This document shows positions 1 to 6,628 of a stretch of 7,408 nucleotides of DNA, in pieces (position 1 is the stretch's first letter; every line of letters starts with the position of its first letter). The notes below the pieces were generated by a model. That model had not been told where the DNA came from, searched no databases, and saw only the letters and a list, made by a program, of their open reading frames with translations. The stretch is from Acidobacteriota bacterium (GTDB taxonomy: Bacteria > Acidobacteriota > Holophagae > Thermotomaculales > Thermotomaculaceae). The position numbers and the translations under genes are program-made. The stretch lies in the NCBI GenBank assembly GCA_027067895.1, contig JAMOUY010000276.1, forward strand, positions 1-7,408. The letters run 5' to 3'.

Positions 1-133
1 GTTAAATATGACTTTTGCCGAAATGCCTCTTGAAGAGAAAAACAAAATAAGCCACAGGTTTAAAGCCTTTAAATCGCTTTTTGAGGAAATAAAAAAACTT
101 CCCGAATTAACTCGGGAAGTTTCAAACAGTTAA
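1..133 (+). CDS. rdgB: XTP/dITP (non-canonical purine NTP) pyrophosphatase, C-terminal fragment
   Basis: The reading frame is open from base 2 and ends at TAA 131-133, giving the last 43 residues of a protein cut by the window edge. The visible stretch TFAEMPLEEKNKISHRFKAF matches the C-terminal signature of the RdgB/HAM1 (Ham1p-like) family: a TFAEM-type segment, an EEKN helix and the conserved Ser-His-Arg that contacts the purine base. Family enzymes hydrolyse ITP, dITP and XTP to the monophosphate and pyrophosphate in the cytoplasm, keeping deaminated purines out of DNA and RNA. After the SHR helix there is a tail ending LPELTREVSNS, slightly longer than in E. coli RdgB; its codons coincide with a terminator hairpin used by the opposing serC gene. 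The catalytic N-terminal part lies outside the window, so activity cannot be judged. The identification rests on this short but distinctive block. Confidence 0.82.
   Translation, partial: LNMTFAEMPLEEKNKISHRFKAFKSLFEEIKKLPELTREVSNS
91..122 (-). terminator. Rho-independent terminator of serC, inside the rdgB 3' end
   Basis: A perfect 11-bp inverted repeat (AAACTTCCCGA at 95-105 and TCGGGAAGTTT at 112-122) surrounds a 6-nt loop. Read on the minus strand, the stem runs straight into a T tract (complement of 91-97), the classic form of an intrinsic terminator, 34 nt after the serC stop. On the plus strand the stem is followed only by TTTCAAAC, so any termination of rdgB would be weaker. Confidence 0.78.
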
Positions 134-155
134 CAAAATTTATTAAAGTTTTTAT

Positions 156-1247
156 TTAATTATTTTTCCTGAATTCCTTCATAAAATCAACAAGTTTTTC
201 AACACCTTCGTAGGGAAATGCATTGTAAATTGACGCTCTAATTCCGCCTACGCTTCTGTGTCCTTTCAATCCGATAAGGTCTCTTTCCGCCGCTTCGCTT
301 ACAAACTTCTTTTCCAAATCTTCATTGGGAAGCCTGAAAGTTACATTCATCAAAGACCTTGAATCCTTTTCCGCAGTGCCTTTGTAAAAATCCGACATTT
401 CGTCAATTGCTGAATAGAGCAAGTCGGATTTCTTTCTGTTATATTTTTCAACATTTTCAAGACCGCCCATATCTTCCCTTATCCATTTCAAAACAAGATG
501 CACAACGTAAACGGCAAAAACCGAAGGAGTGTTGAAAAGAGATTCCTTATCTACATGAGTTTTGTAATTCAAAAGGGTAGGAAGCGTTTTATTTTCGGTT
601 CTTTTAACCATATCGTCCCTTATAATTACAAGAGTTGTGCCTGCGGGCCCCAAATTCTTTTGAGCGCCTGCGTAGATTAGAGCAAATTTTTTAAAATCAA
701 GTTTACGGTTCAGTATATCCGAAGACATATCGGCAATTAAAGGAACATCGCCGGTTTCGGGAATAAAGTGGTATTCCGTGCCGAAAATAGTGTTGTTCGT
801 GGTAATGTGAAGATATGAAGCGTTTTTGTCAACTTCAATATTTTCAGGAATATAGGAAAAATTCTTATCTTCGGAAGACGCCGCAACCTTTGTATTTTCC
901 TTATTGATTATTTGGCTTTCTTTTATAGCCTTTTTTGACCATGCGCCCGTATTTACGTAAAGAGCGGGCTTTCCTTCTTCCATGAGGTTTAATGGAATCA
1001 TGTGAAACTGCAACGAAGCACCGCCTTGAAGAAACAAAACATGATAGTCGTCGCCAAGCCCCATAATTTCCTTAATGTCTTTCTGCGCTTCTTTAATAAC
1101 GTTATCAAACTCTTTTGCCCTGTGGGAAATTTCAATAATGGATAAACCCAAATTCTCAAATTCAAGAACGCCGGCGGAAGCCTTTTGTATGACGCTGTAA
1201 GGGAGTGTTGCCGGACCTGCGTAAAAGTTATAAACTCTTTTAACCAT
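156..1247 (-). CDS. serC: Phosphoserine aminotransferase
   Basis: This 363-residue protein matches the usual SerC length (about 360). SerC is a cytoplasmic PLP-dependent class V aminotransferase. It converts 3-phosphohydroxypyruvate plus glutamate to phosphoserine, and also acts in the DXP-dependent pyridoxal phosphate route. Visible family marks are the N-terminal YNFYAGPATLP, the ISHR segment (40-43), the PLP phosphate-binding GGASLQF (75-81), the ring-stacking Trp103 in GAWS, TTNNTIFGTEY (149-159), Asp173 in ADMSSD, and AGAQKNLGPAG (193-203), where Lys197 is the Schiff-base lysine. The C-terminal GHRSVGGIRAS substrate-binding segment is also present. The start at 1247 is chosen because a GGAGG lies 5 nt upstream and the protein then begins exactly at the family's N-terminus; a longer frame to a GTG at 1346 would run through the promoter. 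It is convergent with rdgB and divergent from lptFG, and no other serine-pathway gene is in view. The assignment is secure. Confidence 0.97.
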   Translation of the reverse strand: MVKRVYNFYAGPATLPYSVIQKASAGVLEFENLGLSIIEISHRAKEFDNVIKEAQKDIKEIMGLGDDYHVLFLQGGASLQFHMIPLNLMEEGKPALYVNTGAWSKKAIKESQIINKENTKVAASSEDKNFSYIPENIEVDKNASYLHITTNNTIFGTEYHFIPETGDVPLIADMSSDILNRKLDFKKFALIYAGAQKNLGPAGTTLVIIRDDMVKRTENKTLPTLLNYKTHVDKESLFNTPSVFAVYVVHLVLKWIREDMGGLENVEKYNRKKSDLLYSAIDEMSDFYKGTAEKDSRSLMNVTFRLPNEDLEKKFVSEAAERDLIGLKGHRSVGGIRASIYNAFPYEGVEKLVDFMKEFRKNN

Positions 1248-1252
1248 TTTTT

Positions 1253-1257
1253 CCTCC
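1253..1257 (-). promoter_or_regulatory. Ribosome binding site of serC
   Basis: Minus-strand GGAGG, 5 nt before the ATG at 1247. It decides the start against the longer in-frame GTG at 1346, which has no such site. Confidence 0.85.
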
Positions 1258-1281
1258 AAGAAGTTTCTGTATGCAAGTATA

Positions 1282-1310
1282 TCTATATCATAGTAAAATA
1301 TTTTAGTAAA
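1282..1310 (-). promoter_or_regulatory. Candidate sigma-70 promoter of serC
   Basis: On the minus strand, TTTACT (1310-1305) and TATAGA (1287-1282) are separated by 17 nt, a good match to housekeeping spacing. Transcription would start near 1275, giving a leader of about 28 nt that contains the GGAGG. The surrounding DNA is very AT-rich, so a chance match cannot be excluded. Confidence 0.5.
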
Positions 1311-1709
1311 GAAAAGAAAATATTGAGGCTTTTTTATTTCCTGCACCTAACAAATTTCTTTGAAAAAAACGTCTGGACTCTAAAAAAACTTCTTTAAGAA
1401 AAATTGAAATCAAATCAAGGTTAAACCATAAAGGAAAAATATCAAAGTCTTAACAAGAAAAGCGAAAAAGAAATTCAATTAACGAAAGCTAAGAGAGAGT
1501 GTGGTATTGTTTTCCTTTTTTTTGATTTTTTAAATTCCCAAGTCTTTTTTCAATCTCTTTGTGTGCTTATTTCTGTCTTTTTATTTTAGTTTACATAACG
1601 CATGTTATATGAAGTTAAATATAAAGTGTTTTGAATCAATAAATTAAGGTTTGAAGGCTTTTAGCCGAGATAAATTGTTATTTTTGTCAGTAAAAATCAA
1701 CAACTTTGA
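1311..1709. other. Gene-free divergent intergenic region with strand-asymmetric composition
   Basis: About 400 bases between the serC promoter and the lptFG start region carry no convincing open reading frame, RNA gene or terminator. On the plus strand, 1380-1500 is dominated by A and G, while 1505-1590 is dominated by T and C, with runs such as CCTTTTTTTT. I found no long perfect pairing between the two halves. From 1590 the composition becomes mixed and contains an 18-bp imperfect palindrome. The region may hold upstream regulatory sites or a small RNA, or it may be decayed sequence; nothing visible decides between these. Confidence 0.6.
1593..1610. repeat. Imperfect palindrome, possible operator
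   Basis: ACATAAC and GTTATAT flank GCAT; six of seven arm positions pair and the inner ten (ATAAC / GTTAT) are perfect. Size and symmetry fit a dimeric regulator site. It lies about 115 bp upstream of lptFG and about 320 bp upstream of serC. No regulator can be named. Confidence 0.3.
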
Positions 1710-1715
1710 TAGAAT
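1710..1715 (+). promoter_or_regulatory. Candidate -10 box of lptFG
   Basis: TAGAAT differs from TATAAT by one base and ends 8 nt before the lptFG ATG, placing the expected transcription start at or next to the start codon. The best -35-like element, TTGTCA at 1684-1689, is 20 nt away, longer than ideal. The call is therefore tentative. Confidence 0.35.
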
Positions 1716-1723
1716 AATATGGT

Positions 1724-4042
1724 ATGAAAAAAAGAAGCATACTTTTTAACTATGTCTTTAAAAAACTTATTGCTGCCTTTTTAGGCGCAGAGATTGTATA
1801 TTCTTTGATTTTCTTTGTTCAGAATTTGTTTATTTTATCAAGTTTGATTGTTGAAAAAAACGCACCTGCAAAAGAAAGTGTAAAACTGATTCTTTTTTCT
1901 CTTCCGAAGATTTTTTCGTCAACCATGCCTTTTGCGGTTTTGTTTGCCGCATTGCTTGTAACCTTTCAAATGGCTTCAAACTCGGAATTAATCGCTTTAA
2001 ATGCCGCAGGAATAGAATTGAAAAAGCAAATAAAGCCTTATTTTCGCTTTGCGGTGTTGGTAACGTTGCTTTACTCGCTTTTGCTTTTTAAATTTGTTCC
2101 TCAACTCACTCAGAAAAGAGACGACACAATAAACAAAATAAACCTAAAATCCGTTGTTTATTCCCTTTCCCCCGGAGAATTCAACAGAATAACCGAAAGA
2201 TTTTACCTTTATGTAGGGAAGGCGGATAAAAACCTTTTTGAAAAAGTTATTGCGTTTAATTACAAGAATTTTGATAATTTTGAGATTATTTACAGCGGAA
2301 AAGCCAAACTCAACCTTGAAGAACAAAAACTAATACTCACCCTAACCTTTGTTGACGGCAAAACTTACACGTTAAATTCGGAAAAAAACCTTAAAGCCTC
2401 TGAATCATATTTTTCAAGAAAGGTTTTTTCCGTTGTGTTAAATAAGGATTTGTTAACCAAAAAGGAACCTTTAAAGAAAAAAATAAAAAAACTTACTTTA
2501 AGTGAACTTCTTATTTTATTGAAACAAAAAGATAAAAATGCCTTATCTGTTTTTTTCAAACGGCTTGCTTTGATTTTTTTCGTCTTTCTTTCTCCCCTGC
2601 TTGGTTTTTACACCGGATTTTCCCTAAAAAGAGGTGCGGTTATTTCCGGAGCAATTGTTTACGGTTTTACAATTTCATTTTTTTACATTTTTCTTTTAAA
2701 TATTTTTTCAAATCTGCTTGGACATAATCCTCCTCTCGGAATTTTTCTAACAATGCTTCTTATGGCAAGCCTTTTGTATGTTTTTTACATAAACAAGGAA
2801 AGAATTGAAAAACCTCTTGTGATTAAGGAAAAAACATCTTATTTTTCATCGTTTAAAGCAAAAGCAAGGTCTGTCCAGCAATGGTTTGAAAAGAAAATTA
2901 TCAAACAAATTGACGAAAAAACATCATTTTCTTTAAGATTTCCATTGCTTATCAGATACATTTCTTTTGATTTTTTAAAGTATTTTCTTGCCTTTTTTAT
3001 TATTTTGCAGGGAATATACCTTTTAACCATTTCTTTAAAGGTTATGCTTAGTTTATTCAAATATAAGACAAATATCTTTTACGGTATTAAATACATTTTC
3101 TTTTCTTCCCTCTCGGTTTACCCTCTTGTAATTCCGTTTGCTTTTTTAATGTCAGCGCTTTTTTATTATGTTTCCCTTGACGAAAGCAATGAATTAACCG
3201 CAATCAAATCGTCGGGAATAAGCGTTTTTTCCGCTATTATGCCGGTGGCTTATCTGTCTGTTATTGTCTCAATTATCTTGCTTTTTTTTACTACTCTATT
3301 CTCCCCTATTGCCAAAAAGAAGGCTTCCGAATTATACATAAGGATAAACAAAAAGAAAAAAAGCGTTTATCTCTATAAATTAAAACAAAAAAACAAATCC
3401 GTAATACGAAGTTTAAACAATCCAAACGGATTTTATTGGTGCGATTATTACAATTTTAACAATAATGAATTTATAAATTTTATAAGTGTTGAATTAAACT
3501 TTGATGACGGAAATTTTAGAAAACTCTTTAAGGCAAAGAAAATAATATTAAACAATGAAAAGATTGTGGGATTAAATAATGCGATTCTTATAAAGAAAAA
3601 TGAAAACGGGTTGCTGGATATTAACCGCAATCCGCAAAAGGCTTTAATATGGGATTCTCTTTCGTTTTTTAAACAGATAGAGCCTCTTCCCGACGAAATG
3701 ACGCAGTTTGAATTAAGAAATTTTATTTCAAGGAAAAAATCAATAGGGATAAAACCTTACAATTACATCACAAACTATTATTACCGCTTTTCTTCGGCTT
3801 TTTCGCCGTTTGTGCTTCTTCTTTTGGGGTTACCCTTTGCTCTTATAAATGAAGGAAGGAAAAAGAAACCGATAGCAGGAATAGGAATTGCTTTAATGCT
3901 TGTCGTTCTTTATTACAGTTTAACTTCTTTGTTTTTGAGTTTCGGGGCAAAGCACTACCTACCCTCTTTTTTAGCTGCATGGTTTACAAACATTATCTTT
4001 ATGCTTACCGGAATTTACCTTTTTACAAAAATCAAGACATAA
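1724..4042 (+). CDS. LPS export ABC transporter permease, fused LptF-LptG (tandem YjgP/YjgQ)
   Basis: The 772-residue membrane protein is twice the usual size of LptF or LptG (about 360 each). Each half follows the family plan of three membrane segments, a periplasmic domain, then three more segments. Half 1 has segments near 11-33, 57-82, 105-125, 276-298, 305-330 and 337-357, with a periplasmic part near 128-255. Half 2 has segments near 413-437, 455-483, 500-525, 686-708, 715-740 and 745-768, with a periplasmic part near 528-655. The family motif after segment 2 occurs twice: NSELIALNAAGI (86-97) and SNELTAIKSSGI (488-499). Known LptF and LptG form a heterodimer with the ATPase LptB and move LPS from the inner membrane to LptC/LptA. 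Here one chain could supply both, joined by a basic cytoplasmic linker (about 358-405). No lptB, lptC or lptA is in view. The ATG at 1724 is forced, since an in-frame TAA lies at 1715-1717; there is no Shine-Dalgarno. The family call is firm; LPS as substrate is inferred. Confidence 0.92.
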   Translation: MKKRSILFNYVFKKLIAAFLGAEIVYSLIFFVQNLFILSSLIVEKNAPAKESVKLILFSLPKIFSSTMPFAVLFAALLVTFQMASNSELIALNAAGIELKKQIKPYFRFAVLVTLLYSLLLFKFVPQLTQKRDDTINKINLKSVVYSLSPGEFNRITERFYLYVGKADKNLFEKVIAFNYKNFDNFEIIYSGKAKLNLEEQKLILTLTFVDGKTYTLNSEKNLKASESYFSRKVFSVVLNKDLLTKKEPLKKKIKKLTLSELLILLKQKDKNALSVFFKRLALIFFVFLSPLLGFYTGFSLKRGAVISGAIVYGFTISFFYIFLLNIFSNLLGHNPPLGIFLTMLLMASLLYVFYINKERIEKPLVIKEKTSYFSSFKAKARSVQQWFEKKIIKQIDEKTSFSLRFPLLIRYISFDFLKYFLAFFIILQGIYLLTISLKVMLSLFKYKTNIFYGIKYIFFSSLSVYPLVIPFAFLMSALFYYVSLDESNELTAIKSSGISVFSAIMPVAYLSVIVSIILLFFTTLFSPIAKKKASELYIRINKKKKSVYLYKLKQKNKSVIRSLNNPNGFYWCDYYNFNNNEFINFISVELNFDDGNFRKLFKAKKIILNNEKIVGLNNAILIKKNENGLLDINRNPQKALIWDSLSFFKQIEPLPDEMTQFELRNFISRKKSIGIKPYNYITNYYYRFSSAFSPFVLLLLGLPFALINEGRKKKPIAGIGIALMLVVLYYSLTSLFLSFGAKHYLPSFLAAWFTNIIFMLTGIYLFTKIKT

Positions 4043-4065
4043 AAAAAGCGGGAATTTAATCCCGC
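4041..4065 (-). terminator. Rho-independent terminator of the PATAN-SPOR gene, overlapping the lptFG stop
   Basis: GCGGGA (4048-4053) pairs with TCCCGC (4060-4065) around a 6-nt loop, a GC-rich stem in AT-rich DNA. On the minus strand the stem is followed by seven T (complement of 4041-4047), an excellent intrinsic terminator 25 nt after the stop of the gene at 4091. On the plus strand the stem is followed by CAAAAG, so it is not a good terminator for lptFG. Two of the seven A/T bases belong to the lptFG TAA. Confidence 0.85.
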
Positions 4066-4090
4066 CAAAAGATTAAGTTATAAAAAATTC

Positions 4091-6127
4091 CTAAAAGTAT
4101 TTTTCAAATTTTTTGCCTTGCCTGACAAGCGGTTTGTTGTCAGTGAAAAATTCTTTGTCAAGAGAATTCATTGCTTCCGTTGCCTCTTCCATAGTGTCAA
4201 AAATTCCGTAACAGACAAGATAACATTTTTTGCTTTTGTAAATTGCCGGAACAAAGAATATTTTATCCTTTTCGGGAAGAAGCGAAATAGCCTTATCCAA
4301 TGTTTCCGGTTCGCATGCAAGTTCAAGCTGAATTGTGTAACTTTCGGGATTTGTTATAAGTTTGTTTTTTGAGTTTGAAACAAATTCCGAATATTTTGAC
4401 GGGTCAAAACTTGCCGTAATTCTTTGAGTCTGCTTCTCTTTTTTAATTGATTCGGACGCTTGATTTTCTGAAACATCTTGGCTGTCAGACGCATTGTCTT
4501 CATAAACCGGCACTGCTTCGTAACTTACGACATTGCTTGCTTTTTCGTCTTTGTTGTTTTCCTGTGTTTCGGTCATTTCATTAGTTTCTTCAAGCGAGTC
4601 GGACTTATCAATATTCTCCGACTGTCCGCTTTGAATTGCATCCAATTCTTCGTTATTCTGCTGTGAATTAAGTTCTTTTTCTCCCTTTGAATTGGCTTCT
4701 TGGGCGTTATCAAGAGAGGAAATGTCCTTTGCCGTTACATCTTCCGACTTTTTAACTATTTTAACCGTGGCGGGAACCTTATTGGCCTGCTTTTCTTTCT
4801 GAGAAGAAGAGTAAAATCTGTATCCGAGAAAACCCAAAGCGGCAATAAAAAGAATGAGTATAATGCTCACGTAAAGTCCCATTCCTCCGCCTTTTGAATG
4901 GATTTCCTCTTCCTCAATTACAAAATCGTCTTCGCCGAAAGAACCGAATTCGGGGCTGATTTCCTGCTTGACGGTTGCGGAAGGAGATTCAAAATCATCA
5001 CCTTCATCATTAATTGCGGAATCTTCTTTAAGAAACTCAACCTCTTCGTTTTCAAGTTGTTTTTGCAAATCTTCAAGCGCTTTTTCCTTGTCAGACGCTA
5101 TTGTTTCATCAAAACGGTTGTTGCCTACGGCTTCAAACTGGTCGGAAAAATCTTCAAGAGAATCTTTTTTATCATCAATAAAATCGGATTCGTTAAGGGC
5201 AAAAGAATTCATGCTTTCATCTTCTGCATTTGCCTCTTCTTCGGAAATTTCCGATTCTTCTTCAAAAATTGAATGCTCGGAAGTCGTTCCTTCAAATTCA
5301 ACTTCAATATCGCTTTCAGCCGATTCTTCTCCCACCATTTCCTCAACCATTTTAATACTTTCATTGTCGTCGTTTTGAATATTGTAAAGTTCCTCGGATT
5401 CAATCTTAATCTCGTCAGGCATGTCTACTTTTTCTTCTATAAGTTTTAGAAACTTTAATGCATAAAACAATTTGTAAACCTTAAAATCCTCAATATCAAC
5501 CATTCCGGCAATTTCGGAAACGGTTTTTTCCCCGTCAATTAGGTCATATATTTTCTTGTAATTTGAGTCGGGAAGAATTTTTTCTTTATACTCGTCAAAA
5601 AGATTTGTCTTAACAAACACGGTATCGGGGGAAATCTGCTCGGAAATCCAGTCTTTGTCTTTGAAAAGAATGAGAGAATCAAAAAGAATTTTCAAAGTAT
5701 TGAAAGGAAGTTTGATTATTCCTTCCGGCAGAAACCCTTCCATAATTGAATATTCGCCTTCTTTAAGCATAATAATTGAGTAAACTATACTCAAAACTTG
5801 AATTTTAACCGCCCAAACAAGTTCTTTGTGGGTGATAAGTCCCATGTTTACGAGGTTTCTTCCGAGAGAAATAGATTTATCCATCTGTTTTAAAGCAATA
5901 TTCAACTGCTCTTTTGTAATTTTTTTGTTTTTAATTAAAATGTTTGTGAGTTTGTCCTTCTCGGAATTTGAGGTGGCAAAAACTATGTTTCCGTCGGAAA
6001 AATAAACCGTTTTTACGATATTCAAAGGAAAGTAAACTTTTATGACTCCGGTTTTCCCGGCCATGTAAAACTCATAAAAAACTTCCTGCATTTTATAATT
6101 TTCAAAATTATAGGTATTTTCCGCCAT
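4091..6127 (-). CDS. Membrane protein with N-terminal PATAN (DUF4388) domain and C-terminal SPOR-like domain
   Basis: This is a 678-residue single-pass protein. Residues about 8-155 look like a PATAN/DUF4388 domain: GKTGVIKVYF (24-33), VYFSDGNIVFA (41-51), then a helical part with LGRNLVNMGLITHKEL (88-103). Residues about 185-235 (DGEKTVSEIAGMVDIEDF onward) resemble a winged-helix-like module often seen after PATAN. Residues 236-412 form a strongly acidic, low-complexity linker. Residues about 416-437 (GLYVSIILILFIAALGFLGY) are the membrane segment. A second Glu/Ser/Asn-rich linker runs to about 590. Residues 594-670 look like a SPOR domain: YTIQLEL, then CYLVCYGIFDTMEEATEAM, then KPLVR. The likely topology puts PATAN in the cytoplasm and SPOR in the periplasm. 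PATAN domains are known partners of response-regulator receivers, and SPOR domains bind denuded peptidoglycan. Joining the two roles here is inference. The ATG has AAGGAG 7 nt upstream. It lies downstream of the Xre gene on the same strand, with its own -10 box between. The precise function is unknown. Confidence 0.85.
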   Translation of the reverse strand: MAENTYNFENYKMQEVFYEFYMAGKTGVIKVYFPLNIVKTVYFSDGNIVFATSNSEKDKLTNILIKNKKITKEQLNIALKQMDKSISLGRNLVNMGLITHKELVWAVKIQVLSIVYSIIMLKEGEYSIMEGFLPEGIIKLPFNTLKILFDSLILFKDKDWISEQISPDTVFVKTNLFDEYKEKILPDSNYKKIYDLIDGEKTVSEIAGMVDIEDFKVYKLFYALKFLKLIEEKVDMPDEIKIESEELYNIQNDDNESIKMVEEMVGEESAESDIEVEFEGTTSEHSIFEEESEISEEEANAEDESMNSFALNESDFIDDKKDSLEDFSDQFEAVGNNRFDETIASDKEKALEDLQKQLENEEVEFLKEDSAINDEGDDFESPSATVKQEISPEFGSFGEDDFVIEEEEIHSKGGGMGLYVSIILILFIAALGFLGYRFYSSSQKEKQANKVPATVKIVKKSEDVTAKDISSLDNAQEANSKGEKELNSQQNNEELDAIQSGQSENIDKSDSLEETNEMTETQENNKDEKASNVVSYEAVPVYEDNASDSQDVSENQASESIKKEKQTQRITASFDPSKYSEFVSNSKNKLITNPESYTIQLELACEPETLDKAISLLPEKDKIFFVPAIYKSKKCYLVCYGIFDTMEEATEAMNSLDKEFFTDNKPLVRQGKKFEKYF

Positions 6128-6134
6128 ACATCTT

Positions 6135-6140
6135 CTCCTT
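6135..6140 (-). promoter_or_regulatory. Ribosome binding site of the PATAN-SPOR gene
   Basis: Minus-strand AAGGAG, 7 nt before the ATG at 6127, fixes that start. Confidence 0.85.
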
Positions 6141-6164
6141 ATTCACTATATTCAATCTTTTAAT

Positions 6165-6170
6165 ATTATA
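6165..6170 (-). promoter_or_regulatory. Candidate -10 box of the PATAN-SPOR gene
   Basis: Minus-strand TATAAT, a perfect consensus, lies 37 nt before the start codon. No good -35 is visible at 17 nt, only an all-T hexamer at 6193-6188. It suggests the gene can be transcribed separately from the Xre gene upstream, although read-through is possible because I see no strong terminator between them. Confidence 0.45.
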
Positions 6171-6240
6171 ACTTAAAAATTTTGCATAAAAAAATAAAAT
6201 GATAGTTTTTGAAATTTTTGAGGAAATTAATTTCAAGGAA

Positions 6241-6615
6241 TTACTTTCTGGTAAGTTTGTCAAGAAGTTGAATAATTACGTCAATATCGTCAATATCCGC
6301 TTTATCAAGCCTTTCAACAATCTCTTTTACCTTTGTTTTCTTTTTGTAGTCAAACCTGTCAAGTATTCTATATACCCCGGTATCGTCAAGGTCTCCCGGC
6401 TCGTCAAAAAACCATCTCATAGGAACGTTAAACTTTTCGCTTATCCTTCTTAAAAGTTTAATCGTGTAATTTTGGCGGTAACTTTCGGCCTGCGCTATTG
6501 TGTTTATATTAACGCCCAAAATATCCGCAAATTCCTTCTGAGTCAAGCCTTTTGACTTTCTTAACTCTTTAACCTTATCTGTAATCCTTGTATCACATGA
6601 CTGTCTTCTAACCAT
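6241..6615 (-). CDS. Xre-family helix-turn-helix transcriptional regulator
   Basis: The 124-residue protein has a Cro/CI-type HTH domain at about residues 11-65. ITDKVKELRKSKGLTQKEFADILGV carries helices 1 and 2, with the typical KGLTQ start of helix 2; NINTIAQAE (36-44) is the recognition helix, and LLRRISEKFNVP (54-65) closes the fold. The remainder (66-124) is charged and probably helical (EIVERLDKADIDDIDVIIQLLDKL), perhaps for dimerisation or effector binding; I recognise no domain there. The ATG at 6615 is preferred over a TTG at 6654, because the longer version adds 13 hydrophobic residues without homologous character and would cross the promoter. There is no Shine-Dalgarno upstream of 6615, and a TATAAT lies only 7 nt away, so the mRNA may be leaderless. 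The gene is divergent from the PilZ gene and lies upstream of the PATAN-SPOR gene on the same strand. Target genes are unknown; autoregulation is plausible from a near-palindrome in its promoter. Confidence 0.85.
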   Translation of the reverse strand: MVRRQSCDTRITDKVKELRKSKGLTQKEFADILGVNINTIAQAESYRQNYTIKLLRRISEKFNVPMRWFFDEPGDLDDTGVYRILDRFDYKKKTKVKEIVERLDKADIDDIDVIIQLLDKLTRK

Positions 6616-6622
6616 AACATTG

Positions 6623-6628
6623 ATTATA
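6623..6628 (-). promoter_or_regulatory. -10 box of the Xre regulator gene
   Basis: Minus-strand TATAAT ends 7 nt before the ATG at 6615, so transcription would begin at or within a base or two of the start codon. A -35 is poorly defined; TTGCTT (6654-6649) is 20 nt away. Confidence 0.45.

Noticed and set aside
1248..1346. N-terminal extension of serC to a GTG start at 1346
   Set aside because: The added 33 residues do not belong to the SerC family, the frame crosses a likely promoter, and a strong GGAGG sits 5 nt before the ATG at 1247.
4898..5378. Two overlapping plus-strand frames of 124 and 136 codons opposite the PATAN-SPOR gene
   Set aside because: They are shadows of the acidic linker: Glu/Asp-rich codons read backwards give Ser/Phe-rich frames. 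Neither has a credible start region or a recognisable domain.
6209..6236. Inverted repeat TTGAAATT / AATTTCAA after the Xre gene as a terminator
   Set aside because: The stem is almost all A-T and on the minus strand is followed by AAACTATC, not a T run, so it is unlikely to terminate transcription.
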